A stretch of DNA of 64,000 nt, from contig NZ_CP033073.1 of NCBI RefSeq assembly GCF_003675325.1, positions 6,696,001-6,760,000 on the forward strand. Reading direction: 5' to 3'. Shown in pieces: positions 1 to 8,529 of the stretch (positions within the stretch are counted from its first letter, which is position 1; every line of letters starts with the position of its first letter). The translations under genes were made by a program, and so were the position numbers. The notes beneath the pieces were generated by a model that was not told the origin of the DNA, searched no databases, and worked only from the letters and a program-made list of their open reading frames with translations. This stretch comes from Streptomyces dangxiongensis. GTDB taxonomy: Bacteria; Actinomycetota; Actinomycetes; Streptomycetales; Streptomycetaceae.

Positions 1-351
1 CGCCGAGCTGTCATCGCCTCATGGGTGCGGACCGAGGGGGCGTCGCACCTCGCGGTCACCGTGCGGCCGGGGGCCCTGCGCACGTTCGCTGACGTGACCG
101 GCCACGTCAGCCACCACTCGGCCACGGCGGCCGAGCAGGCCGGACAGCGCCTCGCGGCAACGGCGGAGTACCTCGGCCTCAACGCCTCCTGGCTCGGTCG
201 CCGGTGCGCACAGGTGTCGGCCGTCGGCACGGAGCGGCTGGCCCGGCCGCGCAGCCGGTTGCTCGGCCTCGAAGGGCTGGAGGCCGCCTGCCGCTTTGTG
301 GCCGAGCAGTTGGTGATCGTTCCGCGTACCCGGACGGCGCCGACCCGATAG
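1..351 (+). CDS. C-terminal part of an unrecognised protein (5' end outside window)
   Basis: The frame is open from the first base of the window to a TAG at 349-351, giving at least 116 residues. Third codon positions are almost all G or C, as in the real genes nearby, so it is probably coding. The residues visible are alanine- and arginine-rich, ending in a segment with 'GLEGLEAACRFVAEQLVIV'. I recognise no motif and no family. A GTG at position 25 could be a start, but the open frame upstream favours a gene that begins outside the window. Confidence 0.6.
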   Translation, partial: RRAVIASWVRTEGASHLAVTVRPGALRTFADVTGHVSHHSATAAEQAGQRLAATAEYLGLNASWLGRRCAQVSAVGTERLARPRSRLLGLEGLEAACRFVAEQLVIVPRTRTAPTR

Positions 352-410
352 CCTGCGTGAACCACTCGCGAGGCCGCGCTCGGCGGCGTCCGGACAGGGG
401 AGCAGGGGAT

Positions 411-1412
411 ATGACGGAGTCGGTCAGGAACGTGGCGGTCTTCTCCCTCGGCGGCACGATCGCCATGACCACCGATCCCACCATCGGAGGCGTCGTACCC
501 GCGCTCTCGGCCCACGAACTCCTCGCCGCGGTGCCCGCCCTGGCCACGAGCGGAATCGGCCTCAAGGTGCGGGACTTCCGACGCCTCCCCGGTGCCTCCC
601 TGACCTTCGAGGACCTCACTGCACTGTCGGCCGCGATCGCGGTGGAGCTGGAGACCGGGGACGTCGACGGCGTCGTCATCACCCAGGGCACCGACACCAT
701 CGAGGAGACCGCCTTCCTCCTCGACCTCTACCACGGCCACGAGCAGCCGGTCGTCGTCACCGGCGCGATGCGCAACCCCACCCTGCCCGGCGCCGACGGT
801 CCGGCCAACCTGTACGCCGCTGTCCTGGCCGCGGCCGACCCTGGACTCAGGGGCGCCGGCTGCCTCGTCGTACTCGGCGACGAGATCCACTCGGCCCGGA
901 CCGTCCGCAAGTCCCACACCACCAGCCCAGCCGCCTTCACCTCACCGTCGTGCGGACCGATCGCGCGGGTCGCGGAGAACCGGGTGCGGATGGTGGGCGC
1001 CCTACCGCCCCGCGGGCCGATGGTCGGTGCCCCCGACCGTGAGGCGCGTGTCGGGCTCTACGTCGTCACCCTTGGCGACGACGGCGCACTGCTCGACCTG
1101 TGGGACGGCAACTGCGACGGGCTCGTGGTCGCGGCCTTCGGCGTCGGCCACGTCCCGGAGCGTCTGGTCGAAGGGCTCACCAAGCTCGCGTCCCGCATCC
1201 CCGTGGTCCTCGCCTCCCGCATCGGCAACGGGCCTGTCCTCTCGGACACGTACGGCTTCCCCGGTTCCGAGAAGGACCTCCTCGGACGAGGACTCATCGG
1301 CGCTGGCGACATCGGCCCGTACCACGCCCGGCTCCTGCTGCAGGCCCTGCTCGCCCAGGGCGCCGACGGGGCTGCGGTCCGAGAGACCTTCACCACCGCC
1401 TTCGCCCGCTGA
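411..1412 (+). CDS. L-asparaginase family protein
   Basis: This 333-residue protein has both signature motifs of bacterial asparaginases: the first catalytic threonine in GGTIA (Thr16) and the second Thr-Asp pair in TQGTDT (residues 91-96). The family hydrolyses L-asparagine to aspartate and ammonia. There is no signal peptide, so a cytoplasmic enzyme is likely. The ATG at 411 is chosen because AGGGGAGCAGGGG lies just upstream and the protein then begins right at the conserved N-terminal strand; the frame is open further upstream from a GTG at 204, but that extension is not family-like. The next gene follows after 26 bases and may be co-transcribed. Confidence 0.9.
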   Translation: MTESVRNVAVFSLGGTIAMTTDPTIGGVVPALSAHELLAAVPALATSGIGLKVRDFRRLPGASLTFEDLTALSAAIAVELETGDVDGVVITQGTDTIEETAFLLDLYHGHEQPVVVTGAMRNPTLPGADGPANLYAAVLAAADPGLRGAGCLVVLGDEIHSARTVRKSHTTSPAAFTSPSCGPIARVAENRVRMVGALPPRGPMVGAPDREARVGLYVVTLGDDGALLDLWDGNCDGLVVAAFGVGHVPERLVEGLTKLASRIPVVLASRIGNGPVLSDTYGFPGSEKDLLGRGLIGAGDIGPYHARLLLQALLAQGADGAAVRETFTTAFAR

Positions 1413-1438
1413 CCCACCTCTTCAGGAGACACCCGCGC

Positions 1439-1897
1439 ATGCGTGCTCACGAGCTGACTGTAGGCCGTACCTTCGGCGTCACCTTCGACCACGGGGAGGA
1501 CTTCTTCGAGGCGCTGTCCACCTGCTGCCGGGACAACGGCGTACGGCAGGGCTACATCCCCTCGTTCATCGGAGCCTTCGCAGAGGCCGAGATCGTGGGT
1601 GCCTGTGAGAAGCTCGAAGACCCGGACGCACCGGTCTGGGCGAAGACGTACGTCACCAATGTCGAGGCGTTCGGCGCCGGCACCCTCGCTCACGACCCGG
1701 CCACCGGCGGGATACTCCCGCACATCCACGTCTCCGCCGGTCTGAAGGCCCAGTCGGCCGACGGCAGGACGAGCCACCTCCTCAGCGCCAAGGTCCAGTT
1801 CCTCAGCGAGCTGCTGATCGTGGAGGTCACGTCGCCCACGATGACCCGGCCCCGAAATGCCGACCTCTACGACGTGCCGCTGCTCACGTTCGGCTGA
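1439..1897 (+). CDS. DUF296 / PPC-domain protein
   Basis: This 152-residue protein matches the small single-domain DUF296 (PPC) family: N-terminal 'GRTFGVTFDHGEDFFEAL', a central 'PSFIGAFAEAEI', and the histidine-rich 'PHIHVSAG' that lines the possible metal site of family members. In plants the domain is part of AT-hook DNA-binding proteins; in bacteria its function is unsettled. The start has AGGAG 9 bases upstream. It is downstream of the asparaginase in the same direction and its 3' end overlaps the convergent nucleotidyltransferase gene by 14 bases. Confidence 0.8.
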   Translation: MRAHELTVGRTFGVTFDHGEDFFEALSTCCRDNGVRQGYIPSFIGAFAEAEIVGACEKLEDPDAPVWAKTYVTNVEAFGAGTLAHDPATGGILPHIHVSAGLKAQSADGRTSHLLSAKVQFLSELLIVEVTSPTMTRPRNADLYDVPLLTFG

Positions 1898-2507
1898 CCG
1901 GCAGGAGCCGGCGGAGCCAGTTGTGGCCAGGCGCGATCACCTTGATCGCGTCCGCCAGCCAGGCGCGTGCCGGAGCGTCGAGCAGCGGCAGCACCGCTTC
2001 GAAGTCGGTCTCGTCCTTGTCCCGGGTCGCCTTCGCCTTGTAGAAGAGCTGGACCTCGGGCGCGAGATACGGGATGCCCGTCTCGGTCGTGCGTCCGAGC
2101 TGGTCGATCGGGAGGCGGATCGCCGGGTCACGCCGAGAGACCCACTGGGTGCCCTCGGCCTCGTCCAGTATGAGCTGCACCGACCAGGGCGCATTGGGCG
2201 TGCAGCGGCACCAGATGTCGTGGAGCGGCGGCTGAAGGACCTCTCCGGGACGCCACGGCCGAAGCTCCCCTTGGCCGGGCGGGTCCGCCACGTGCAGGTC
2301 CCAGTCGGCCAGCAGGCCACGTACGAGGGCCTGGTCGCGCCGGAGGACGAGGACGTCGAGATCGCCGTGTGCGCGCAGCTCGCGGCCGACCGCGAGTTCG
2401 ATCGCGTAGCCACCGGCGATCCACCACGGGAAGTCCGCCTTGGCGAAGACCGCGGCCACATCCTCGGGACGATCCGGCACCCAGCGTCCCAACACGTCAG
2501 CACCCAC
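1884..2507 (-). CDS. Aminoglycoside-nucleotidyltransferase-like protein
   Basis: The 207-residue product carries the nucleotidyltransferase core of the ANT(2'')/MNT superfamily: 'WWIAGGYAIELAVG' followed by 'AHGDLDVLVLRRDQ', which supplies the paired acidic residues that bind metal. C-terminal 'RDKDETDFEAVLPLL' is typical of the family. Members transfer a nucleotide to small hydroxylated substrates, but most chromosomal relatives in actinomycetes have no known substrate, so resistance should not be assumed. Start is a GTG at 2507 with GGGAG upstream. It is convergent with the DUF296 gene, overlapping it by 14 bases. Confidence 0.75.
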   Translation of the reverse strand: MGADVLGRWVPDRPEDVAAVFAKADFPWWIAGGYAIELAVGRELRAHGDLDVLVLRRDQALVRGLLADWDLHVADPPGQGELRPWRPGEVLQPPLHDIWCRCTPNAPWSVQLILDEAEGTQWVSRRDPAIRLPIDQLGRTTETGIPYLAPEVQLFYKAKATRDKDETDFEAVLPLLDAPARAWLADAIKVIAPGHNWLRRLLPVSRT

Positions 2508-2818
2508 CCGCCCATACTCCCAGAGATCAGAGGGACGGAGCGAAGGCCGGCGGCGGGTCGCCCTGTCGCCCGCTCGCAGCCCCTGCGCTCATAAACGCCC
2601 ATGAGCATCAGGGACACCGGCATCCATCGTTGGGTGCCTGACTCGCGACCTGCCTCGTGGCTGGTCCTTGAGCCACGATCCTTCCGGGGCCGCGTGCACG
2701 AAGCCAGGTGCTTCCTGCGGCGGTATGCCTCTCAGCGGCGTACTGGCCGCGCTTCCGCGACCACGTCGCAGCCCCGGGAGAAGGCCATCGTTGTCACCCA
2801 CAGGAGGTCCGTCGCCCG
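2508..2818. other. Intergenic stretch between divergent genes
   Basis: About 310 bases separate the nucleotidyltransferase gene (minus) from the ATP-binding gene (plus). Both promoters must lie here. Short frames exist on both strands but have poor third-position bias and no ribosome binding site. I see no clear operator or RNA element. Confidence 0.4.
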
Positions 2819-3505
2819 ATGATCAGCGCGCCATCCGCCGCTCTCGGCCTCGTGTACCGCTGGACCGACCGCACTCCCAACCCGACGGGCGAAGCCCGCG
2901 CGGTCCTGCGACGTGTCCTCAAGGACATGGGGCTGTCCGGGGACGTCGTCAGTGACGGCGTCCTGGCCGTCTCGGAGCTCGTGGCGAACGCGCACGAGCA
3001 CGCGTGCGGCCCGTACGAGGTGCACGTCCGCTCGGCCGCCGGGAGGTACATCTGCGAGATCCATGACGGGGACCCTCTGCTCCCCACGGGCCTCTACCGC
3101 GGTACCACGTCGTCGACGGACGCCGAACCGGCCGAGGAGGCGAGCGGGTTGCTCGTCGAGCGTGGCCGGGGTCTGCGCATCGTGAACGAGCTGGCCCAGG
3201 GGCAATGGGGGTTCCACGTCACGGAACGTGGCGCCAAGGCCGCCTGGATTGTGCTGGCCCCGGCGTTGCCAGACTCGTCCGACGGGAGTGACGCTGACGG
3301 CACTCGGGCATCCCGGTTCGGGAATGAGCCGAGGCTCTGGCAGCTTGACAGCACATCAGAATCCCACGATGGCAGCGGTCAAGCCCGCCTCCGGCAGGAA
3401 TCGGCCACAGATGCTCCACGTGCCCGGTGCGGCGGAGCTCCTCCCCTCGCCAACGTGTACGGTCCATCGAACAGCCTGGTGGCCGAAGACACGGGGGAGT
3501 TGTGA
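2819..3505 (+). CDS. Anti-sigma-like ATP-binding protein (HATPase_c)
   Basis: The first ~140 residues form a GHKL ATPase of the anti-sigma/RsbW type: N-box 'AVSELVANAHEHA', a G1-like 'CEIHDGDP', and 'RGRGLRIVNELAQGQWG' near the G2 position. The remaining ~85 residues are polar and low in predicted structure, which is an unusual tail. Streptomyces has many such stand-alone ATPases, which bind or phosphorylate anti-sigma antagonists; the partner is unknown here. The ATG at 2819 follows AGGAGG at about nine bases. The stop overlaps the GTG of the toxin gene (GTGA, 3502-3505), implying translational coupling. Confidence 0.75.
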   Translation: MISAPSAALGLVYRWTDRTPNPTGEARAVLRRVLKDMGLSGDVVSDGVLAVSELVANAHEHACGPYEVHVRSAAGRYICEIHDGDPLLPTGLYRGTTSSTDAEPAEEASGLLVERGRGLRIVNELAQGQWGFHVTERGAKAAWIVLAPALPDSSDGSDADGTRASRFGNEPRLWQLDSTSESHDGSGQARLRQESATDAPRARCGGAPPLANVYGPSNSLVAEDTGEL

Positions 3506-5043
3506 ATCTTCAGCACAAGGCGGGGAGCCACGTCAACGCTTCGTGGTCCATGGTGCGGCTGCGGGACCTGATCTACGACATGCTGGGTCTGCTGTTCACG
3601 GAGCTCAGCGCTCATGGCGGGATGGCGGGTGACGACAACGCCGGCCGGGCCTTCGCCGCCGTCTACAAGCCGGCCGTGAAGACCGTCTTCGAGGCGGCCG
3701 GCCTCGCGCACCAGGTGATGGCGAACGGAGCGGGCGCCATGCTCAAGGCCACCGAGGACTTCCTCAAGCAGGAGAGCGCGATCGCCGCGTCCCTGCTCGG
3801 CCAGAGCGTACCGCCCGACATCGGCGCCAAGCCCTCGGCCCGACTGCAACCCGCGTGGCCGCCACAACGCCGAGGAGCTGCCCGAGGTCGTCGGCGAGAC
3901 CAGTCTGGACCGACCAGTACCTGCTCAGCTCGCGCTTCCACGGCCAGCGGGACAAGCTCCGCAGGACGGCCAACGCCTGGCGTTCGGCGGCGGGCATCCT
4001 GGACGACGCCTACTGGGACTCCGAAAGCGCCTGGCGCACCGCGACCGCCCAGCAGCTCGGCGAGACCGCCGCAGCCGTCCAGACCTTCTTCACCGTGTTC
4101 GTCGGCAAGACACCACCTCCCTCCGAGGTGGGCGAGGACGAGACCCTGATGGCGAACCTGCCGTCCGCCTGCCGCATGATCGCCCACGCCTGCGACGTGT
4201 ACGCGGAGCACATCGAAACGGCGCTGCAGAGGATCCCGGACGAGGAAAGCCCCCTCTTCGGCGAGCCACTTGCCATCTGGGAACGACCGCAGTTCGGTGG
4301 CGAGGGCCACGACGGCGGCCTGCACGAACTCGTCACCGGCGACATGCGCATCGCGCGCCTGGGGAACATCCCGCCGGCGCTCGACAGCTCGCAGGCCAAG
4401 GTCCCCATGCCGCAGCCGGACGGGGGCGGGTTCCTGCCCCTTTCGTCCTTGCCGCCCTTCCTCGCCCCGCTGATCCGGGTGCCCCTCCTGGTCCCCGTGG
4501 GCTACCGGCCGCCGAACGGTCCTCGCGTACAGCCGATAAGCCCCACTGACACGTTCTGACCCGCGCTTCCCGCCCCTCAGCGCCCCTGAGCAGCAGAACT
4601 TCCAGACATGGCTGAACTCTCTGCGTGTCGGCGACGTGTCCGGCGGGAAGCCCGCCGAGGTCACCTACCAGAAGCGGGTCGCCGGATACCCCGAGTACGA
4701 GGTCCCCATCCCGCCGGGCATCAGCGCCAACAGCACGCTGATGGTCGACGGCTTCCGTGACCGCGACGGCATGGCGATCGAGGCCAAGTACGTCAACAAG
4801 CCGAACAAGCCGTGCTACCGCTCGCTCGACGAACTTCGCGCGAGCCACGAGTCCGGCAAGAAGGACCTCCTGTACGACAAGGTCCGCAAGGAACTCACGA
4901 AGTACAACGCCGCTCTCAACGACCCGCGCAACAAGGAGATGCGGGGCGTGGAGACGGTCACCAACAACGCTGATTCCGTGGCCTACTGGCGCGTGATGAT
5001 GGCCGCCTACGGCGTCAAGGGCTACGCCCGATACGTACCCTGA
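3502..5043 (+). pseudogene. Polymorphic toxin gene (Tox-REase-2 C-terminus), three frameshifts
   Basis: Read across three frames this is one gene. Frame 1 from GTG 3502 gives a helical N-terminus up to 'SVPPDIGAKPSA' near 3838. Frame 2 then reads 'NPRGRHNAEELPEVVGET' up to about 3899. Frame 3 reads 'VWTDQYLLSSRFHGQ' to a TGA at 4557-4559, and frame 1 resumes at 4558 with 'DPRFPPLSAPEQQNFQTWL', continuing to 5043. The last ~140 residues, with 'MVDGFRDRDGMAIEAKYV' and 'VAYWRVMMAAYGVKGYARY', match the restriction-endonuclease-fold toxin-2 domain at the C-terminus of secreted polymorphic toxins. Each shift is equivalent to one extra base, so it is either a decayed gene or contains assembly indels. 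The gene after it is a plausible immunity gene. Confidence 0.75.
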
Positions 5044-5075
5044 CCAATGGCAGCACACGATGAGGGAGCGAGCGC

Positions 5076-5522
5076 GTGGACGCGTCCGAACTGGCCGAAC
5101 TCCGCGCCATGTACGTCTTCGGCCCCGCCGAGGGTTCCACATGGGGCCTGACCTACCAGGGGATCGAGGCCAACCTGCGTGAGCGGGAGACGGATACGTT
5201 CGTCCGTATCGATGAGGGGGAGGAGGGTCCCGTTCGCGGGTCCGTCATGCACTTCGGCATCACGGTCGGCGAGGAGGAGCTGGAGGGCATGGCCAAGCTG
5301 TCCCCGGCAGGCATTGCCATCGAGGACTGCACGGCGCTTGCCGCGGCGGAGTTCGTCAAGTGGCTGTGGGGCAGCATCGTCCCGGACGGCAGCAGCATCA
5401 CCTTCAACACGGAGTGGGGCCTGGAAGCCGGCCTGCCCGACGCTCTCGTCCCCCAAGTACCCCGCCCCCGCCTCGTGGCCACCTTCCTCGCTCATCTCGA
5501 AGTCACCGGCGGGCTGGACTGA
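5076..5522 (+). CDS. Candidate immunity protein for the Tox-REase-2 toxin
   Basis: This 148-residue acidic, cytoplasmic-looking protein starts 32 bases after the toxin stop, at a GTG preceded by GAGGGAG. The position immediately 3' of a polymorphic toxin is where immunity genes lie, and the size and acidity fit. I do not recognise a named immunity family. It contains 'GSTWGLTYQGIEANLRER' and a hydrophobic middle. The frame is fully intact although the toxin gene is broken. Confidence 0.6.
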   Translation: MDASELAELRAMYVFGPAEGSTWGLTYQGIEANLRERETDTFVRIDEGEEGPVRGSVMHFGITVGEEELEGMAKLSPAGIAIEDCTALAAAEFVKWLWGSIVPDGSSITFNTEWGLEAGLPDALVPQVPRPRLVATFLAHLEVTGGLD

Positions 5523-5582
5523 CAGCGAGCACATCCCTGGGGATCACCGCCACGTGAGCGACATGCGAAGGGCTTGGACACC

Positions 5583-6575
5583 ATGACAGAGAAGACCTCC
5601 CGCGCCTCGGACGAAGAGGCCAGTCGCGACGTCGGCCCTATGGGTGCTCCAGCCATCCTGAGCAACGAGCCTGGCTCGTTCGCCTGGGGCGTGCTGGCCA
5701 AGCGCCACCCTGCCCTCATCCAGCAGGTACGAGACGCCTTCCCGTACGGCCGCCGACAGCGCGAGGCCCTCGACGCCCTGCTGGACGAGATCACCAACGG
5801 TGTGATCGAGCCGCTTGGCCCCTTGGAGCGCGACAACGAGCGCTGGGCGGACTGGAGGCGGGAGTACTTCGGGCGCTCGTGGTACGACGCCCCGTTCCTG
5901 TGGGCGGAGAGCTACTTCTACCGCAGGCTCCTCGGCGTGGTCGGGTACTTCGGCGCCGGGCCGTGGCAGGGAGTGGATCCGTTCGCGCCGTTCAAGCAGG
6001 CCGAACTGCGAGGCGAGGCGGTGGAGGAGGAGCTGCGGGCCCTGGACGCGCTCGCCGACGCTCCGCCCCACGAGCGGGCAACGGCGCTGCTTCACGCGTC
6101 GCTTTGGGGCAACCGCGCGGACCTCGGCTTCAGCCTCTCGGCGGGGGAGCCGGGAACGACTGACGCCGTGACCTCTGTGCTCACCCAGGCGCCCGGCGAA
6201 GCCAGCCGCATCGGCGGCCGCCTCTGGAAGGCCATGGCGGTCGGAACCCTGGAGGTCCGTACCCACCCGTTCTTCTGTGCTCCGCTGCCGTACGAGGAGA
6301 TGCCCGAGGACCTTCGCGTCGAGTTCGAGAGCGCCACGCTCACCATCCTGAAGGGCGACCTCAACTACCGCCGTCTGGTGGGCGACCAGCTGTGGCACCC
6401 CACGACACCCTTCGCCGATCGCACCCAGTACTTCCCCGGGGCCGTCGCGGTGCTCCGGACATTGAAGTCCGATGTCATCGTCGGCCTGGAGCAGGAGACC
6501 GTGGATGCTCTCGAACTGGATGGGGCCGCCTGGCGTACGAGCGGTACCCACGCGCTGATCCAAGTGCGACCGTAG
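5583..6575 (+). CDS. DUF89 / ARMT1-like damage-control phosphatase
   Basis: The 330-residue protein has the landmarks of the DUF89 family: 'WGNRADLGFSLSAG' carrying the conserved Asn/Asp, 'LTILKGDLNYRRLVGD' near the C-terminal third, and 'VGLEQETVDAL' at the end. The family includes metal-dependent phosphatases that remove damaged or surplus sugar and cofactor phosphates and, in eukaryotes, a protein carboxyl methyltransferase activity assigned to ARMT1. Substrate here is unknown. ATG 5583 is preferred over a TTG nine bases earlier because AAGGGC sits about 10 bases upstream of it. It lies 60 bases downstream of the immunity candidate in the same direction. Confidence 0.8.
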   Translation: MTEKTSRASDEEASRDVGPMGAPAILSNEPGSFAWGVLAKRHPALIQQVRDAFPYGRRQREALDALLDEITNGVIEPLGPLERDNERWADWRREYFGRSWYDAPFLWAESYFYRRLLGVVGYFGAGPWQGVDPFAPFKQAELRGEAVEEELRALDALADAPPHERATALLHASLWGNRADLGFSLSAGEPGTTDAVTSVLTQAPGEASRIGGRLWKAMAVGTLEVRTHPFFCAPLPYEEMPEDLRVEFESATLTILKGDLNYRRLVGDQLWHPTTPFADRTQYFPGAVAVLRTLKSDVIVGLEQETVDALELDGAAWRTSGTHALIQVRP

Positions 6576-6745
6576 ATCTGGGTGAGGGCTTCGGGCGGTG
6601 CGGCTGGTTCCCGTGGGAGGACGTGGAGGCGCGCCTCGGCCTGCTCATCCTCACTGCCGCCGCCGCACTGGACGACCTCACCGGCGATGCCTGGGACACG
6701 GTGGATACGCGGCTGCGTTTCCTCGTGGCGAGGGTCGCGGCCTAG
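6576..6745 (+). pseudogene. 3' remnant of an unrecognised gene
   Basis: Directly after the DUF89 stop, frame 2 reads 'EGFGRCGWFPWEDVEARLG' then a leucine/alanine helix to a TAG at 6743-6745, with strong G/C third-position bias. There is no start codon with a ribosome binding site inside this stretch, and upstream the same frame runs antiregister through the DUF89 gene. It looks like the last ~55 codons of a lost gene. I cannot name the family. Confidence 0.45.
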
Positions 6746-6786
6746 GCCGGACATGAACCCCAGCTGACCCGCTCCACCCTCTGTAC

Positions 6787-6818
6787 GGAAGGGCCCGCAC
6801 GGCAGTGCGGGCCCTTCC
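6787..6818. terminator. Strong bidirectional hairpin
   Basis: GGAAGGGCCCGCAC and its exact reverse complement GTGCGGGCCCTTCC are separated by four bases. It closes the left-hand block of plus-strand genes. Confidence 0.85.
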
Positions 6819-6876
6819 GCGTCATCCCCTACTTTGCGGACGCACACGCCCTAGTGGGGCGTATCCCGCCTCCCCG

Positions 6877-6906
6877 GTGGGAGATGAGTGGGAGACAAGT
6901 GGGAGA
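6877..6906. repeat. GTGGGAGA repeated three times at 11-bp spacing
   Basis: GTGGGAGA occurs at 6877-6884, 6888-6895 and 6899-6906, so successive copies are 11 bp apart, about one helical turn. A short inverted sequence around GCTAGGAAATGCTAG follows at about 6935. The stretch lies between two convergent genes, so it is not an obvious promoter; it may be an attachment scar or protein-binding array. Confidence 0.5.
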
Positions 6907-6974
6907 TGATCATGGCGGGGTGCTGCAATCAGGCGCTAGGAAATGCTAGATAGCGCTACCTGTGCGGCCCTGGT

Positions 6975-7850
6975 TCAGCCGCCGGATTCGCCCGCGTGCG
7001 GGCTGAGCACACCGGCTCCCACCAGCACGAACAGCAGGATGCCCAGGAGGATCCGGTAGATCACGAAGGGCATGAAGCTCTTGTTGGAGATCCACTTCAT
7101 GAACCACGCGATCACCGCGTATCCCGAAGCGAACGCGATCACCGTGGCGAACAGGGTCGGTCCCCAGGCCACCTCACCCTCGCCGAGCGAGTCCTTCACC
7201 TCGAACGCGCCGGAGGCGAGGACGGCCGGGACGGCGAGCAGGAAGGAGTAGCGGGCCGCGGCCTCGCGCCGGTAGCCCATGAACAGGCCGCCGCTGATGG
7301 TCGCGCCGGAACGGGACACGCCGGGGATCAGGGCGCAGGCCTGGCAGAGGCCGAAGACGAGGCCGTCCTTGACGCCCAGGTCGTCCAGTGTCTTGCGCTG
7401 CTTGGGGGCGCGGTGCCGGCCGCCCGTCTCGTCACGGGCCGCCAGCCGGTCGGCGACGCCGATGACCACGCCGACGACGACGAGCATGGTGGCGGTGATC
7501 CGCAGATCGCGGAACGGCCCCTCGATCTGGTCCTTCAGGGTCACGCCCAGCACGCCGATGGGTATGGAGCCCACGATCACCAGCCAGCCCATCTGCGCGT
7601 CGTGGTCGCGGCGCATGGCGCGGTCGGACAGTGACCGGAACCAGGCCGCGATGATCCGGCCGATGTCCTTGCGGAAGTAGATCAGTACCGCCGCCTCCGT
7701 GCCGATCTGCGTGATCGCCGTGAAGGCCGCCCCGGGATCCTCCCAGCCCGAGAACGCCGCGGTCAGCCGCAGATGCGCGCTGGAGGAGACGGGCAGGAAC
7801 TCGGTCAGTCCCTGGACGAGTCCGAGGACGAGGGATTCGAACCAAGACAT
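6975..7850 (-). CDS. uppP: Undecaprenyl-diphosphatase
   Basis: The 291-residue protein is a polytopic membrane enzyme of the BacA/UppP family. It has the N-terminal catalytic region 'LVQGLTEFLPVSSSAHL' (Glu17; PVSSSAH at 20-26) and the second conserved loop 'PGVSRSGATISGG' containing the arginine. It dephosphorylates undecaprenyl diphosphate, recycling the lipid carrier for peptidoglycan and other polymers; overexpression gives bacitracin tolerance. About eight hydrophobic segments are visible. Start ATG 7850. It appears to be a single-gene unit, convergent with the left-hand block. Confidence 0.95.
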   Translation of the reverse strand: MSWFESLVLGLVQGLTEFLPVSSSAHLRLTAAFSGWEDPGAAFTAITQIGTEAAVLIYFRKDIGRIIAAWFRSLSDRAMRRDHDAQMGWLVIVGSIPIGVLGVTLKDQIEGPFRDLRITATMLVVVGVVIGVADRLAARDETGGRHRAPKQRKTLDDLGVKDGLVFGLCQACALIPGVSRSGATISGGLFMGYRREAAARYSFLLAVPAVLASGAFEVKDSLGEGEVAWGPTLFATVIAFASGYAVIAWFMKWISNKSFMPFVIYRILLGILLFVLVGAGVLSPHAGESGG

Positions 7851-7952
7851 GGGGGTACGGCGTCCAAGCGCTGGGGAGAAAAGGTGATCATGTGACGACC
7901 GAAGCGTAGCGGGCCCGGATGGCAGTGCGGAAACAGGGGCCGGACGGCGCCC

Positions 7953-8423
7953 TCAGGCGGCCGTCGGCCCGGCCACGGTCCAGCCCGGGGCCTGCGGATG
8001 GGCCGTCAGGTCCTCGTGGCGCACGGGGTCGCCGCACGCCTGGCAGGTGACCACCGGCACCAGTTCGCTGCCGCAGACGTGCTCGACGGCCATCGGCAGG
8101 TCGGCGCCCTTGCGGAGGTGGCGGTCCCCCCACTCCTTGAGGGTCATCAGGACCGGCTCCAGCTCCAGTCCCGCCTGTGTGGGCCGGTACTCGAAGCGCT
8201 GGGGGCGTTCGCTGTAGAGGCGCTTGGTGAGGATGCCGGCCTCCACGAGCCGGCGCAGCCGGGTGGCCAGGATGTCGCGTGGGGCGCCGATGTTGCGCAC
8301 GAGCTGGTCGAAACGGCCGTTGCCCAGGCACACCTCCCGCAGGACGAGCAGCGAGTACTTCTCGCCGACCAGTGCGAGGGCGTCGGCGATGGAGCAGGGG
8401 CGCGGGTCCTTCGTGGCGGCCAT
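7953..8423 (-). CDS. HxlR-family transcriptional regulator
   Basis: This 156-residue protein has the HxlR winged-helix core: 'CSIADALALVGEKYSLLVLR' with an N-terminal cysteine, followed by 'RFDQLVRNIGAPRDILATRL' and wing 'YSERPQRFEYRPTQAG'. A C-terminal 'CQACGDP' pair could bind zinc. It is divergent from the thiolase gene, with an inverted repeat between them, so it probably controls that gene and itself in response to a reactive small molecule or redox state, as characterised family members do. Confidence 0.9.
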   Translation of the reverse strand: MAATKDPRPCSIADALALVGEKYSLLVLREVCLGNGRFDQLVRNIGAPRDILATRLRRLVEAGILTKRLYSERPQRFEYRPTQAGLELEPVLMTLKEWGDRHLRKGADLPMAVEHVCGSELVPVVTCQACGDPVRHEDLTAHPQAPGWTVAGPTAA

Positions 8424-8442
8424 GAGGCCAGTCTAGAGGAGG

Positions 8443-8457
8443 GTTGGAATTTCCAAC
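8443..8457. promoter_or_regulatory. Inverted repeat, likely HxlR operator
   Basis: GTTGGAA-T-TTCCAAC forms two 7-bp arms around one base, 20 bases upstream of the HxlR start and 73 bases before the thiolase start. Position and symmetry fit a winged-helix dimer site. Confidence 0.55.
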
Positions 8458-8529
8458 TTACCGAGTTAGGGTGAGTCCGGATTTCCTACTCACCGGTAGC
8501 CCGTCCGATCACCGCAGGAGGCCGGCCCC

